From: JAXGQE01 sp040766585
GTDB taxonomy: Bacteria > Bacillota > SLNR01
Assembly: GCA_040766585.1 (NCBI GenBank)
Contig: JAXGQE010000006.1
Span: 124,001-188,000 of the forward strand
Direction: 5' to 3'
Length of the DNA stretch: 64,000 nt
In this document: one piece after another, positions 17,600 through 25,918 of the stretch
Position numbering within the stretch: position 1 is the stretch's first letter
Layout: the number at the start of each line of letters is the position of its first letter
Program-made: the position numbers and the translations under genes
Notes under the pieces: generated by a model
Told to the model about the DNA's origin: nothing
The model's database searches: none
The model's input: only the letters and a program-made list of their open reading frames with translations

Positions 17600-18732
17600 T
17601 GAAAATCACCTCGCTGCGTAAAAAGAGCATCCAGTCCATACTGCAGTGCTTTTCTGAGAAGGGGCATCGCATCTTCCGCCGCCCCCTCCATTTTCATTTT
17701 CATAGCCTGGATAAAGTCACCCAGCACGGTATCCTCGTACTCTTTGCTGAGGGCATCCAAATCGTACTCCAGGTAGGACCGGTCGCGAATTTCTGCGTAA
17801 CAGCACACTTCATTCAACCAGTCCGTCAGCCCCTCCAGATCCATGCCGGCATCCGGACTGCGGGGCCCTTCCACATCGATCCGCAGCAGAACACGATCCC
17901 CCATCTGTATGTGTTTCTCCTGAAGACAACTTTGCAGCGCAGATTGGGAAGCAAGGCACGCGGCATCCAAAGATACTGTCCGGTAGGTACGTCTGGCCAG
18001 ATCCGCAGGCTCCCACTGCTGATTTGCCTGACTGACCTCTCCATAGAGGACACCATGGCATCCGGTTTCTGCAAAATGCAGCGGTTCCGGACTTCCGGCA
18101 TAGCGAGCCAGAATTTTCCCTCCGCTGACATGATCCTGTCGCTGGTGGATATGCCCCACAGCCGCATAGTCAAAGCCCGCCTTGGCAACATCAGCCAAGG
18201 GAACAGGGCAGTAGGGACTGTCGCTTCGGCCGTTGATTTCGCCGTGGAACATCAGCAAATTGAATCTGTCCGGATTAACGGCGACGTGATCCACGCCCAG
18301 TCCGTCCCGGTACTGCCACTGGGTCCATCCGAACCCATACACATCCAGGTTCAGCTGGGGAAACTCCAACCGCTCCAGCTCCCCCTGAAGGAAGATATGG
18401 ACATTGGGGCTCCAGTTCACATGACGGTAAAACGAATCCGCCACCGCCGGGTCGTGGTTGCCGGGAGAGACCAGAACCTGCAGTTCGGGCCGTGCCGCCC
18501 AGGCATCCCGGATAAAACGGATGGTCTGGAGGGTGGCATAATGGTGCTCAAACAAATCACCCGTAACCAAAAGAAGCTGGGCATCCCGCTGCTTGGCCAG
18601 ATCCAGCACCGCCGAAAAGGTGTCCCGCAGGTCCCGTCGGCGCAGAGCTGCCTGCTTGGAAGTCAGTCGCCCTCCGGTGAAAGCTCTGTCCATATGAAAA
18701 TCGCCGGTTTGAATGACGCGAATCGGCTTCAC
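17596..18732 (-). CDS. yhaO: DNA repair metallophosphoesterase, YhaO/SbcD-like
   Basis: A calcineurin-like nuclease subunit of about 378 residues, the Mre11/SbcD equivalent. Metal ligands are visible in QTGDFHMD, VTGDLFEHH, SPGNHDP and VGHIHQR. I place the start at GTG 18732, preceded by AAGGAGGGATACG, giving VKPIRVIQTGDFHMD; the ATG at 18921 would add an implausible 63-residue leader across the divergent promoter region. It is coupled to the yhaN-like gene. Confidence 0.9.
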   Translation of the reverse strand: MKPIRVIQTGDFHMDRAFTGGRLTSKQAALRRRDLRDTFSAVLDLAKQRDAQLLLVTGDLFEHHYATLQTIRFIRDAWAARPELQVLVSPGNHDPAVADSFYRHVNWSPNVHIFLQGELERLEFPQLNLDVYGFGWTQWQYRDGLGVDHVAVNPDRFNLLMFHGEINGRSDSPYCPVPLADVAKAGFDYAAVGHIHQRQDHVSGGKILARYAGSPEPLHFAETGCHGVLYGEVSQANQQWEPADLARRTYRTVSLDAACLASQSALQSCLQEKHIQMGDRVLLRIDVEGPRSPDAGMDLEGLTDWLNEVCCYAEIRDRSYLEYDLDALSKEYEDTVLGDFIQAMKMKMEGAAEDAMPLLRKALQYGLDALFTQRGDFQ

Positions 18733-18835
18733 CGTATCCCTCCTTATGAACACAATAAAGAAGGGATTCGCTCTTCGGATAGGGAATCCTCTTGCGTAAT
18801 TGATGCTGCCGGATGTTTCAAAAAAGGAGGCCGCT

Positions 18836-19777
18836 ATGCTGACCGTCGTTCCCGTTACCCAGCCCGCAGGGCGCCCCATGGATTCCATCAACATGTACCT
18901 GATCCTGAATGATCCCATCACTCTGGTGGATGCCGGGTTTCACACCCCCGGCTTTCGGGATGCACTGCATGAAGCTCTCCAACAAAACCATCTGGATGAG
19001 ACGGCAATCCAAAGGGTGATCATTACCCACACCCATCCGGATCATGTGGGACTGGCCAAAGAGCTGGAGGACTCCGCAGGAGCTGCCATTTTTATGCATC
19101 CGCTGGAGTGGAAAAAGATCCACAGCGGGTTGTCCGACAACATTCATTTGTACCATTGGGCCGGAATACCCCAGTCGTACCGGGCAATCAGTCATCCATC
19201 CCACAATGAACCGCCTCTGGATTTTAAAACCTATGAGCCTCTGGCTCACGGTGTCACGATCCCCTTTTCCAACCATGAACTGCAGGTCATCCATACACCG
19301 GGACATTCGTCCGGACAGATATGCCTGTTTGAACCCTTTGAAAAAATCCTGTTCACCAGTGACCACTTGGTCCCCAATTTCTCTCCGGCACTGCTGGTAG
19401 AACCGGGGAATGCAGGACTGAACGATCGAACAGAAAGCCTGGCCCAGTATCGTCAATCCCTCAAAATCCTTTTGCCTGTGGAGATCGAGAGAGCGTATCC
19501 GGGTCACGGGCTGCCTTTTGATCAAGTGCATACCATGATCCACCACAAACTGAATCGCAGCATCCCCGATAAACTGTCAAGGGTGGCCGGTTGCCTGTCC
19601 GACACACCCCAGACTGTCTATGAAATCGTTTCCCGGATGATCCCGGAACTCCCGCCTGCTCTGGCATTTTTCGCCTGCGGCGATACACTGGCTTACCTGG
19701 ATTACCTGGCAGCCCAAAATCAGGCGGAGAGCGTTGTCACCGATGACAAAATCCTTTTTTCCAGCACCCGGCAGTAA
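18836..19777 (+). CDS. MBL-fold metallo-hydrolase
   Basis: A 313-residue metallo-beta-lactamase-fold hydrolase. The dinuclear metal site is shown by THTHPDHVG, with further ligands in HTPGHSSGQ, TSDHLV and the C-terminal YPGHG. It looks like the glyoxalase-II-like branch with an added C-terminal helical domain. The substrate is unknown. ATG 18836 has AAAAAGGAGG at good distance; an earlier ATG at 18800 lacks this. It is divergent from yhaO and 68 bases upstream of the M28-type peptidase. Confidence 0.88.
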   Translation: MLTVVPVTQPAGRPMDSINMYLILNDPITLVDAGFHTPGFRDALHEALQQNHLDETAIQRVIITHTHPDHVGLAKELEDSAGAAIFMHPLEWKKIHSGLSDNIHLYHWAGIPQSYRAISHPSHNEPPLDFKTYEPLAHGVTIPFSNHELQVIHTPGHSSGQICLFEPFEKILFTSDHLVPNFSPALLVEPGNAGLNDRTESLAQYRQSLKILLPVEIERAYPGHGLPFDQVHTMIHHKLNRSIPDKLSRVAGCLSDTPQTVYEIVSRMIPELPPALAFFACGDTLAYLDYLAAQNQAESVVTDDKILFSSTRQ

Positions 19778-19845
19778 CCCACCGGCAGCCTCGCCGTGTG
19801 GCAGAGCGAATTGCCAATTCTATCATCCGACAAGGAGGGGCCTCT

Positions 19846-21894
19846 ATGATTCATCGGTATCACAAGCCCATCGCGGCAGAAATCTCCGGAATGTCCGCCT
19901 TTCAGCATGTTCGGGAAATCAGCTCTTATCACCGGATCCAAGCCAGCCCAGGCTTTCGGGAAGCAGCAGCGTATGCTGCCCAGGCTTTTGAAAAAGCCGG
20001 TCTCCATGCAGACATCCTGACATACCCTGCCACGGAGAAAACCTGCTACTGGTCCCAGAAAATGTTTCAGGAATGGTCCTGCGACGATGCCGAACTGACC
20101 CTGATTACTCCGGAACGAAAACGCCTGGCCAGCTTCAAAGAAAACAAGATCAGCCTGATTCAGCGCAGCATCGCCACTCCGCCCCACGGCATCGAAACCG
20201 AGATTGTCTTAATCGAAGATGCAGAGAATCCCCGATCCTACGATGGTCTGGACCTACGTGGGAAAATGGTCATGGTCAGCGGGGATTTAGAGAGAATCCG
20301 GCAGCTTGCCGTGGCAAAACACGGAGCTGTGGGCCTGATTACCGATGCCATGAGCGAAAACCTCCCGATCCGGCACCGTATGGATGTGGCCGATGCCGTT
20401 CAATACACTTCCTTTTGGTGGGCCGGGCAGAAAGAACGATGCTTCGGGTTTGTCCTGTCCCCCAAAGAAGGGGAATTGCTCCGGCGGATGCTGAAAAAAG
20501 ATCAGACTGTCCGTGCTCATGCCCTGGTGAAAAGCCGCCTGTACGACGGGCAGATCGAAGTCGTATCCGCAGCCATACCGGGCACATCGGATGAAGAAGT
20601 CCTGGTTGTAGCCCACCTGTGCCATCCCCAGCCCAGCGCCAATGATAACGCTTCGGGAAGCGGCGTGGCCATCGAAGTGGCTCGCACATTGAAAAAACTG
20701 GTGGATGAGTCCCTTTTGCCGCCGCTGAAGCGTACTGTCCGCTTCCTGCTGGTTCCAGAGTTTACCGGTACCTACGCCTATCTGGCAGACGATGAATCCC
20801 GCATGGGCAACATTGTGGCCGCCATTAATCTGGATATGGTCGGTGAAAATCAGGATCTGTGCAAATCCACCCTGGTCATTGAACGACCCCCTATGTCCAC
20901 CCCGTCGTTTGCCTCTGAGCTTCTGGAGTCCATTATGGATGAAGTCGGCAAAGAGACCGTAGGGATCGGCGGCAGCGTCCGCTATCCTCTGTTCCGGCAT
21001 GCCGTGATGCCCTACTCGGGCGGCAGCGACCACGGAATCTCGGCCGATCCCACCGTCAATATCCCCACACCCATGCTCATCCAGTGGCCCGACCGCTACT
21101 ATCACACCAGTGATGACACCATCGATAAGGTGGATCCGGAGAGCCTGCGGCGAGTGGGCACCCTGACCGCTTCGTATGCCGCTTTTTTAGCCGCAGCCTC
21201 GTATTCCGATCTGGTCTGGCTGGCCGGGGAGATGACAGCTCGTTTCAGTCGGGAACTGCACCAAAAATGCAGCCCAATGCTGTCCCAGGCTGCCGAAAAA
21301 GCTGCCCAGGCATCTTCGGAGGCCAATTCACCGGCTAAGATCATAAATCGTGCTCTTCAGCAGATTGATCGACGTTCGGCATTTATGCTGCGGTGCAAAG
21401 AAGCGGATCTGCAGGCCATACTGCGTCTGCTGCCGGAAGACGCCCGGGGATCCATGTCCCAGCTGCTGGAATCGCTGAATGAACAGTTGATTGAGACGGT
21501 CGTCAGTGCCCAGTGCCGCGTTCGGATGGTAGCCCGGAATTATCTTCCCCAGGTGGGGGAATGCTCTGTTCCGGATACGGATGATACTCCGGACGATGAG
21601 TGGGAAACCAAGGCTGCTGCCATGGTCCCCGCTCGAACCTATCCCGGCCCCATTATGACACGCGGCCATACTCAAGCGCTGACCGAAGACGAGGCAGAGG
21701 ATTACCGGCAGCTGATGAGCAAACATAAGAATTCATATACCCTGACACAGTTGGCTTCGTACTGGATGGATGGGAAGAGAACCCTGAAAAATATTGCAGA
21801 TCGAGTGGAAATGGAGGATGGACGGCGCTGTACGGAGCTTTTGGTCCGCTACACCCGCTGGATGGAAAAAATGGGACTGATCCGGATGCAATAA
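19846..21894 (+). CDS. M28-type aminopeptidase with inserted PA-like domain and C-terminal helical extension
   Basis: A 682-residue co-catalytic zinc peptidase. The metal motif AHLCHPQPSANDNASGSG is that of DUF4910/M28 aminopeptidases, and PYSGGSDHGISADPTVNIP together with RYYHTSDDTIDKV supplies the remaining ligands. Residues of about 105-185 resemble a PA insert (IVLIEDAENPRSYDGLDLRG). The last 200 residues lack peptidase motifs and end in a winged-helix-like stretch (TLTQLASYWMDGKRTLKNIA). There is no signal peptide, so it is cytoplasmic. ATG 19846 follows ACAAGGAGGGG. A terminator lies just after the stop. Confidence 0.82.
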   Translation: MIHRYHKPIAAEISGMSAFQHVREISSYHRIQASPGFREAAAYAAQAFEKAGLHADILTYPATEKTCYWSQKMFQEWSCDDAELTLITPERKRLASFKENKISLIQRSIATPPHGIETEIVLIEDAENPRSYDGLDLRGKMVMVSGDLERIRQLAVAKHGAVGLITDAMSENLPIRHRMDVADAVQYTSFWWAGQKERCFGFVLSPKEGELLRRMLKKDQTVRAHALVKSRLYDGQIEVVSAAIPGTSDEEVLVVAHLCHPQPSANDNASGSGVAIEVARTLKKLVDESLLPPLKRTVRFLLVPEFTGTYAYLADDESRMGNIVAAINLDMVGENQDLCKSTLVIERPPMSTPSFASELLESIMDEVGKETVGIGGSVRYPLFRHAVMPYSGGSDHGISADPTVNIPTPMLIQWPDRYYHTSDDTIDKVDPESLRRVGTLTASYAAFLAAASYSDLVWLAGEMTARFSRELHQKCSPMLSQAAEKAAQASSEANSPAKIINRALQQIDRRSAFMLRCKEADLQAILRLLPEDARGSMSQLLESLNEQLIETVVSAQCRVRMVARNYLPQVGECSVPDTDDTPDDEWETKAAAMVPARTYPGPIMTRGHTQALTEDEAEDYRQLMSKHKNSYTLTQLASYWMDGKRTLKNIADRVEMEDGRRCTELLVRYTRWMEKMGLIRMQ

Positions 21895-21900
21895 ATAAGA

Positions 21901-21935
21901 AACTCCTGCAGAACAATCTGCAGGAGTTTGTTTTA
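21901..21935. terminator. Bidirectional intrinsic terminator
   Basis: The perfect arms AACTCCTGCAG and CTGCAGGAGTT enclose a six-base loop and are followed by TTGTTTT on the plus strand. It lies between the convergent M28 peptidase and ZIP transporter genes and touches the ZIP stop codon. Confidence 0.85.
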
Positions 21936-22667
21936 GTGGAGCAGGTATTCCCCGAAAAATGTGATCAGAACCCCCAGGGCAATTCCGATATTCGCTGAGT
22001 GAGAATGCTGCCGATGGGACTCAGGAATCAGTTCGTCACTGGCTATGTAAATCATGGCCCCGGCGGCAAAACCCATGGCTACAGAAATGAAGGTCTGAGA
22101 TAAACCAAAGAGCAAAAATCCCAACAGAGTACCCACGGGTGTAAACAGTCCGGCCAGGGAGGCAATGGCAAATGTATTCCATGTGCGGGTTCCGGCCATT
22201 TTCAGTGGGCAGGCGATTCCGATTCCTTCCGGAATGTTATGCAGCGCAATGGCCAGGGCCAGCATATTGCCAAATGTGGGAGCTGCTTCATACCCTGCTC
22301 CCAGCGCCAGACCTTCCGGCAGATTGTGCAGAGCAATTCCCATGGCGATGAAAAGACCCATCTTCGTATATTCACCGCACACTCCTTCTTTTTGGAACAT
22401 ATGCAGGTGGGGAATCCGGTTATCCAAAAACAGCATCATGAACAGCCCCAATGCGAATCCAAGCCCCACCATGCCCACGGAGCCGAACTGCAGAGCCTCC
22501 GGCAGCAGCCCCAAAGTGGCGATGGCGATCATGATTCCTGCTGCAAATCCCAACAGTGCCGACAGAGCTTCCCTGCGAATGGTGCCAAAAAACATCAGGA
22601 TCAGAGCCCCGATCCCTGTCGCTAAACCGCTCAGTATACTGACAACCAATACATTCCAGTCAAACAT
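21933..22667 (-). CDS. ZIP family metal transporter
   Basis: A 244-residue membrane protein with about eight transmembrane helices, importing zinc or related divalent metals. The two metal-binding helices are clear: HNLPEGLALGAGYE and ALHNIPEGIGIACPL. The length matches bacterial GufA/ZupT-type proteins, though the cytoplasmic His-rich loop is short. It is transcribed alone, convergent with the peptidase gene and divergent from the DEAD-box helicase gene. Confidence 0.92.
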   Translation of the reverse strand: MFDWNVLVVSILSGLATGIGALILMFFGTIRREALSALLGFAAGIMIAIATLGLLPEALQFGSVGMVGLGFALGLFMMLFLDNRIPHLHMFQKEGVCGEYTKMGLFIAMGIALHNLPEGLALGAGYEAAPTFGNMLALAIALHNIPEGIGIACPLKMAGTRTWNTFAIASLAGLFTPVGTLLGFLLFGLSQTFISVAMGFAAGAMIYIASDELIPESHRQHSHSANIGIALGVLITFFGEYLLH

Positions 22668-22803
22668 TTTGCTGCAGCCCCCTGGATCTTATTAAGAAAC
22701 ATTCTCATTATATCACACTTCAGCATTCTCCTGCAGCGGATTTTATTGGTTTTTCCTATTATTTGCCTCAAGGAAAAGCAAACCGTCAGTATATTCTCTT
22801 TCT

Positions 22804-22832
22804 TTGCATTCGGACCCCAGCTGTGGTACAAT
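22804..22832 (+). promoter_or_regulatory. Promoter of the DEAD-box helicase gene
   Basis: TTGCAT (22804-22809), a 17-base spacer and TACAAT (22827-22832) fit a sigma-A promoter. The predicted 5' leader of about 80 bases contains the perfect palindrome CAGGTGCATGCACCTG at 22841-22856, which could form a hairpin in the RNA or a site in DNA. Confidence 0.7.
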
Positions 22833-22917
22833 GAGTGTCGCAGGTGCATGCACCTGACCAAGAACGTTTTTGCAGCAAACCCACTGACGAGAACGATTGA
22901 AATGGAGAGATATATTT

Positions 22918-24537
22918 ATGGAAGAAGTAAGAAATTTTGAAGACCTGGGGCTGGATCCCCGAATTATGCAGGGCATCGCTGACATGGGTTTTGAAACCCC
23001 CATGCCCATCCAGGCCAAAGCGATTCCCATTGCCATGGCGGGCCATGATATTTTCGGCCAGGCCCAGACAGGCACTGGGAAAACCGCTGCATTCGGCCTG
23101 CCGATTCTGCATAAGATCACCCCGAAAGAAGGGCTGCAGGCTCTGATTATCTGTCCCACCCGGGAATTGGCCGTGCAGGTTTCCCAGGAACTGACCCGGC
23201 TGTCCAAACACATGAATGTGATGGTGGTGCCCATTTACGGGGGACAATCCATCGAGCACCAGATCCGCATCCTGCGCAAAGGCCCCGAAGTGGTGGTGGG
23301 TACCCCCGGCAGACTGCTGGATCACATGAACCGACGCACACTGCGTCTGGATCATGTCGCCACGCTGGTACTGGATGAAGCGGATGAAATGCTGGATATG
23401 GGTTTTGTGGACGATATCCGCTCCATTATCCAGGCGACTCCCCAAGACCGGCAGACCATGATGTTCAGTGCCACGCTGCCCCAGGAAGTCACCAACCTGG
23501 CCAAAGAATTCATGACCGATCCCCAGAGTGTCCATATCACACGATCCGGAACCACCGTATCCCAGACCGAGCAGCGATATTATGAAGTCAATCCCAAGCA
23601 GAAGGTGGAAACACTCTGTCGTCTCTTGGATGTAGAAAGCCCTGAATCCGGCATCATTTTCTGCCGTACCCGCCAGGGTACATCCGAACTGGCTCAGGAA
23701 CTGCTGGAACGAGGCTACACCGTGGATGCCCTGCATGGAGACCTTTCCCAGAGAGAACGGGACAGCGCCATGAATCGCTTCCGCACCGGAATTGCCGAGA
23801 TTCTGGTGGCAACGGATGTGGCCGCCCGGGGCCTGGATATCAGCAATGTAACCCATGTCATCAATTTCGATATCCCTCAGGATCCGGACACCTATGTGCA
23901 TCGGATCGGCCGTACCGGCCGGGCTGGTAAAGAAGGGATTGCCATCACGCTGGTAACCCCTCGGGAAATCAAGCAGCTGCGGTTCATTGAAAACGGAATC
24001 CGCAAGAAAATTCCCCGGCATGACATCCCCACGTTGACCGATGCCCGGGAAGTGCGGATGGAGCAGCTGCAGAAAAAGATTACCACCGTGCTGGAAGAAG
24101 GCGCCGGTGAATACAAAGATCTGGCCAGCCGGATTTTGGAAGAGTACGACTCCACCGAAATCGTCGCCGCTTGCCTTAAGGTCATCGACAAAGACGGCCG
24201 GGATATGGAAACGGCCGAACTGGAAGCAGCCATACCGGAATGGATCAAGATCCTGCTCCCCATCGGCCGATCGGATGGCCTGCATCCCAAAAAGATCATT
24301 CAGGAAATCATCAATCGGACCCGCCTGAATCCCCGGCAGATCGGCGACATCGAGATCCACGACAAAAGCACCTATGTGGAAGTACCGGTCAGCGATGCCG
24401 ATCAGGTCTACGGAGCCTTCCGGAACTACAAAAGCCGCAGCCAGCGAAGACCCGGGCCTGCGGATACCAGAAGCAAAAAATCGGGCGATCGGCGCCCGCG
24501 CAAAGAGTACAACCGCAGCAAAGGATACGACCGCTAA
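22918..24537 (+). CDS. deaD: DEAD-box ATP-dependent RNA helicase (DeaD/DbpA-type)
   Basis: A 539-residue RNA helicase. From the N terminus: Q motif region FEDLGLDP, Walker A AQTGTGKT (49-56), PTRELA, TPGRLLDH, DEAD (153-156), SAT, and HRIGRTGRAG in the second RecA lobe. Residues of about 440-510 form a DbpA-type RNA-binding domain (LHPKKIIQEIINRT, ending in STYVEVP), and the tail is basic (KSGDRRPRKEYNRSKGYDR). Such proteins act in ribosome assembly and cold adaptation. ATG 22918 has GGAGA eight bases upstream. A strong terminator follows. Confidence 0.94.
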   Translation: MEEVRNFEDLGLDPRIMQGIADMGFETPMPIQAKAIPIAMAGHDIFGQAQTGTGKTAAFGLPILHKITPKEGLQALIICPTRELAVQVSQELTRLSKHMNVMVVPIYGGQSIEHQIRILRKGPEVVVGTPGRLLDHMNRRTLRLDHVATLVLDEADEMLDMGFVDDIRSIIQATPQDRQTMMFSATLPQEVTNLAKEFMTDPQSVHITRSGTTVSQTEQRYYEVNPKQKVETLCRLLDVESPESGIIFCRTRQGTSELAQELLERGYTVDALHGDLSQRERDSAMNRFRTGIAEILVATDVAARGLDISNVTHVINFDIPQDPDTYVHRIGRTGRAGKEGIAITLVTPREIKQLRFIENGIRKKIPRHDIPTLTDAREVRMEQLQKKITTVLEEGAGEYKDLASRILEEYDSTEIVAACLKVIDKDGRDMETAELEAAIPEWIKILLPIGRSDGLHPKKIIQEIINRTRLNPRQIGDIEIHDKSTYVEVPVSDADQVYGAFRNYKSRSQRRPGPADTRSKKSGDRRPRKEYNRSKGYDR

Positions 24538-24541
24538 AAAC

Positions 24542-24566
24542 AAAACCCGGCTCTGCCGGGTTTTTG
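24542..24566 (+). terminator. Intrinsic terminator after the DEAD-box gene
   Basis: AAACCCGGC and GCCGGGTTT pair around a short loop (TCT) and run into a T tract. The A tract on the other side may let it also end the convergent acetyltransferase transcript. Confidence 0.85.
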
Positions 24567-24571
24567 GCTGT

Positions 24572-25627
24572 TTAAATATCGATGGGATCTGCGTAAATCA
24601 GACGGGTACTGGGAGACGCCTTTTCACTAAGCGGACGCATAACCTGATGCAGCCCCACCGACACATGGAGACCCTGACGGGTCAGCTTCACCAGTTCACT
24701 TTGAGGGTCCAGCGGAAACATAATCACATTGACCCGCTGTTTCAGGGCAAAATTGTTCAACTGCCTCCACAAAGGGATCAGATCATCCGGACTGTTTCTG
24801 TATCCCGGCAGCTCCGGCACACAGTACGCCCAGTTTTTCCCCATTTCAGGAACTCGGGGTACTCGCCCGAACAGCCGCAGAAACCCCATCAGACGGGCTA
24901 CCAGATTCAACTGGCTGCTGAGCTGGATGATGGTTCCATTGATGACACGGCTATAATCCCAGCATCCCATACAGCTGAGGATCATGCCGTCTTTTTCATA
25001 CACATAAAAATGCTCCCGCTCAAACCCAGGAAGGCGCTGGATGAATTCAAGCAGTCTGTGGGAGGTAAATGGAAAATAGTAATCATATCCGGCATAGGTT
25101 CGATTGAGCAAATCCGTCACCTGCTCAAGATCGCTATCTTCCATGGATCGAACGCCATCCGGTATCGGCTGAGGACGAAAAGGCAAAAACACATACACCT
25201 TGAGCATCTTCTCGGTGTCATACCCGACACGACCAAAAGCTTTCAGCGAAGGAGTGTTGTCTTCCAGGATCCACCCGAATACCCGGTCCGCCCCTTCTTT
25301 CAAAGCAAATCCGGTGCAGGCTTCTTCCAGCTTCAAAGCCAGCCGGTGTCCCCTATACTCACTGTCCACGGCGTAACTGTATCCGTATGCAGCCCTTTCT
25401 TCCAGGCCGTCTTTTAAAATGGGCCGCAGGGAGCATTCACCGGCCCCCACAATGTATCCGTCATCATCGGCCACAAATGTTTTGAATTGTTGGTACGGCT
25501 TCGAGCGGGCAAAGAAATCCGGCGCACGATCCAGTCGCACAACCAGATTGGTTCCCTGCGGACAGCGCCGCAATAAATCCACCAAGGCATCGTTGTCCTT
25601 CGGTACCGCTTCCCGAATGGTGATCAT
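24572..25627 (-). CDS. GNAT family N-acetyltransferase, two-domain
   Basis: A 351-residue protein with an N-terminal GNAT domain: the acetyl-CoA region reads YAVDSEYRGHRLALKLEEA, followed by GWILEDNTPSLKAFGRVGYD. The C-terminal half looks like a second, degenerate GNAT lobe (a central TDLLNRTY start and a final MFPLDPQSELVKLTRQGLHV). The acceptor is unknown. The ATG at 25627 follows GAGGGAGGAGATGCC; the ATG at 25687 is in frame but lacks a site. Confidence 0.82.
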   Translation of the reverse strand: MITIREAVPKDNDALVDLLRRCPQGTNLVVRLDRAPDFFARSKPYQQFKTFVADDDGYIVGAGECSLRPILKDGLEERAAYGYSYAVDSEYRGHRLALKLEEACTGFALKEGADRVFGWILEDNTPSLKAFGRVGYDTEKMLKVYVFLPFRPQPIPDGVRSMEDSDLEQVTDLLNRTYAGYDYYFPFTSHRLLEFIQRLPGFEREHFYVYEKDGMILSCMGCWDYSRVINGTIIQLSSQLNLVARLMGFLRLFGRVPRVPEMGKNWAYCVPELPGYRNSPDDLIPLWRQLNNFALKQRVNVIMFPLDPQSELVKLTRQGLHVSVGLHQVMRPLSEKASPSTRLIYADPIDI

Positions 25628-25708
25628 GGCATCTCCTCCCTCAGCAGAATGAGCACACTCTGTATTCATTCCATATATTCGTGCCATCCCGGGCCCATTC
25701 CTTTTCCA

Positions 25709-25740
25709 GAAAAAAGAAAAGGAGAACCCGTGGTTCTCCG
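25709..25740 (-). terminator. Intrinsic terminator of the ABC exporter operon
   Basis: The stem GGAGAACC/GGTTCTCC with a three-base loop is followed on the minus strand by a pyrimidine-rich T run (plus A tract 25709-25720). It lies just after the small 44-residue ORF, showing that ORF to be the last gene of the exporter operon. Confidence 0.82.
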
Positions 25741-25753
25741 AATATGGACGGCT

Positions 25754-25888
25754 CTATGAAAGTTCATCTTCTTCCTCGGGCACTTCCTTTTTCTTCAGCA
25801 TATTCTTCATGATCCTCATCTTGATGGGAGTTACAATGATGGCTGCCATAATCAGCAGCGCCCATCCCCATACAGGAATATCCGGCAT
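25754..25888 (-). CDS. Small single-pass membrane protein (44 residues), unknown
   Basis: An ORF of 44 codons starting MPDIPVWGWALLIMAAIIV and ending in a charged tail (KKKEVPEEEDELS). The ATG at 25888 has an excellent ribosome binding site, AAGGAGG followed by TGAAAACG. It predicts one N-terminal transmembrane helix, then a basic, then an acidic cytoplasmic tail. It sits 30 bases after the second permease gene and before the operon terminator, so it is probably an accessory peptide of the ABC-2 exporter. I do not recognise the family. Confidence 0.72.
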   Translation of the reverse strand: MPDIPVWGWALLIMAAIIVTPIKMRIMKNMLKKKEVPEEEDELS

Positions 25889-25918
25889 CGTTTTCACCTC
25901 CTTGCAGATTGCATGATT

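Noticed and set aside
22786..24543. 585-codon open frame on the minus strand
   Set aside because: Mirror of the DEAD-box helicase gene, which has every helicase motif; the antisense translation has none and spans the helicase promoter.
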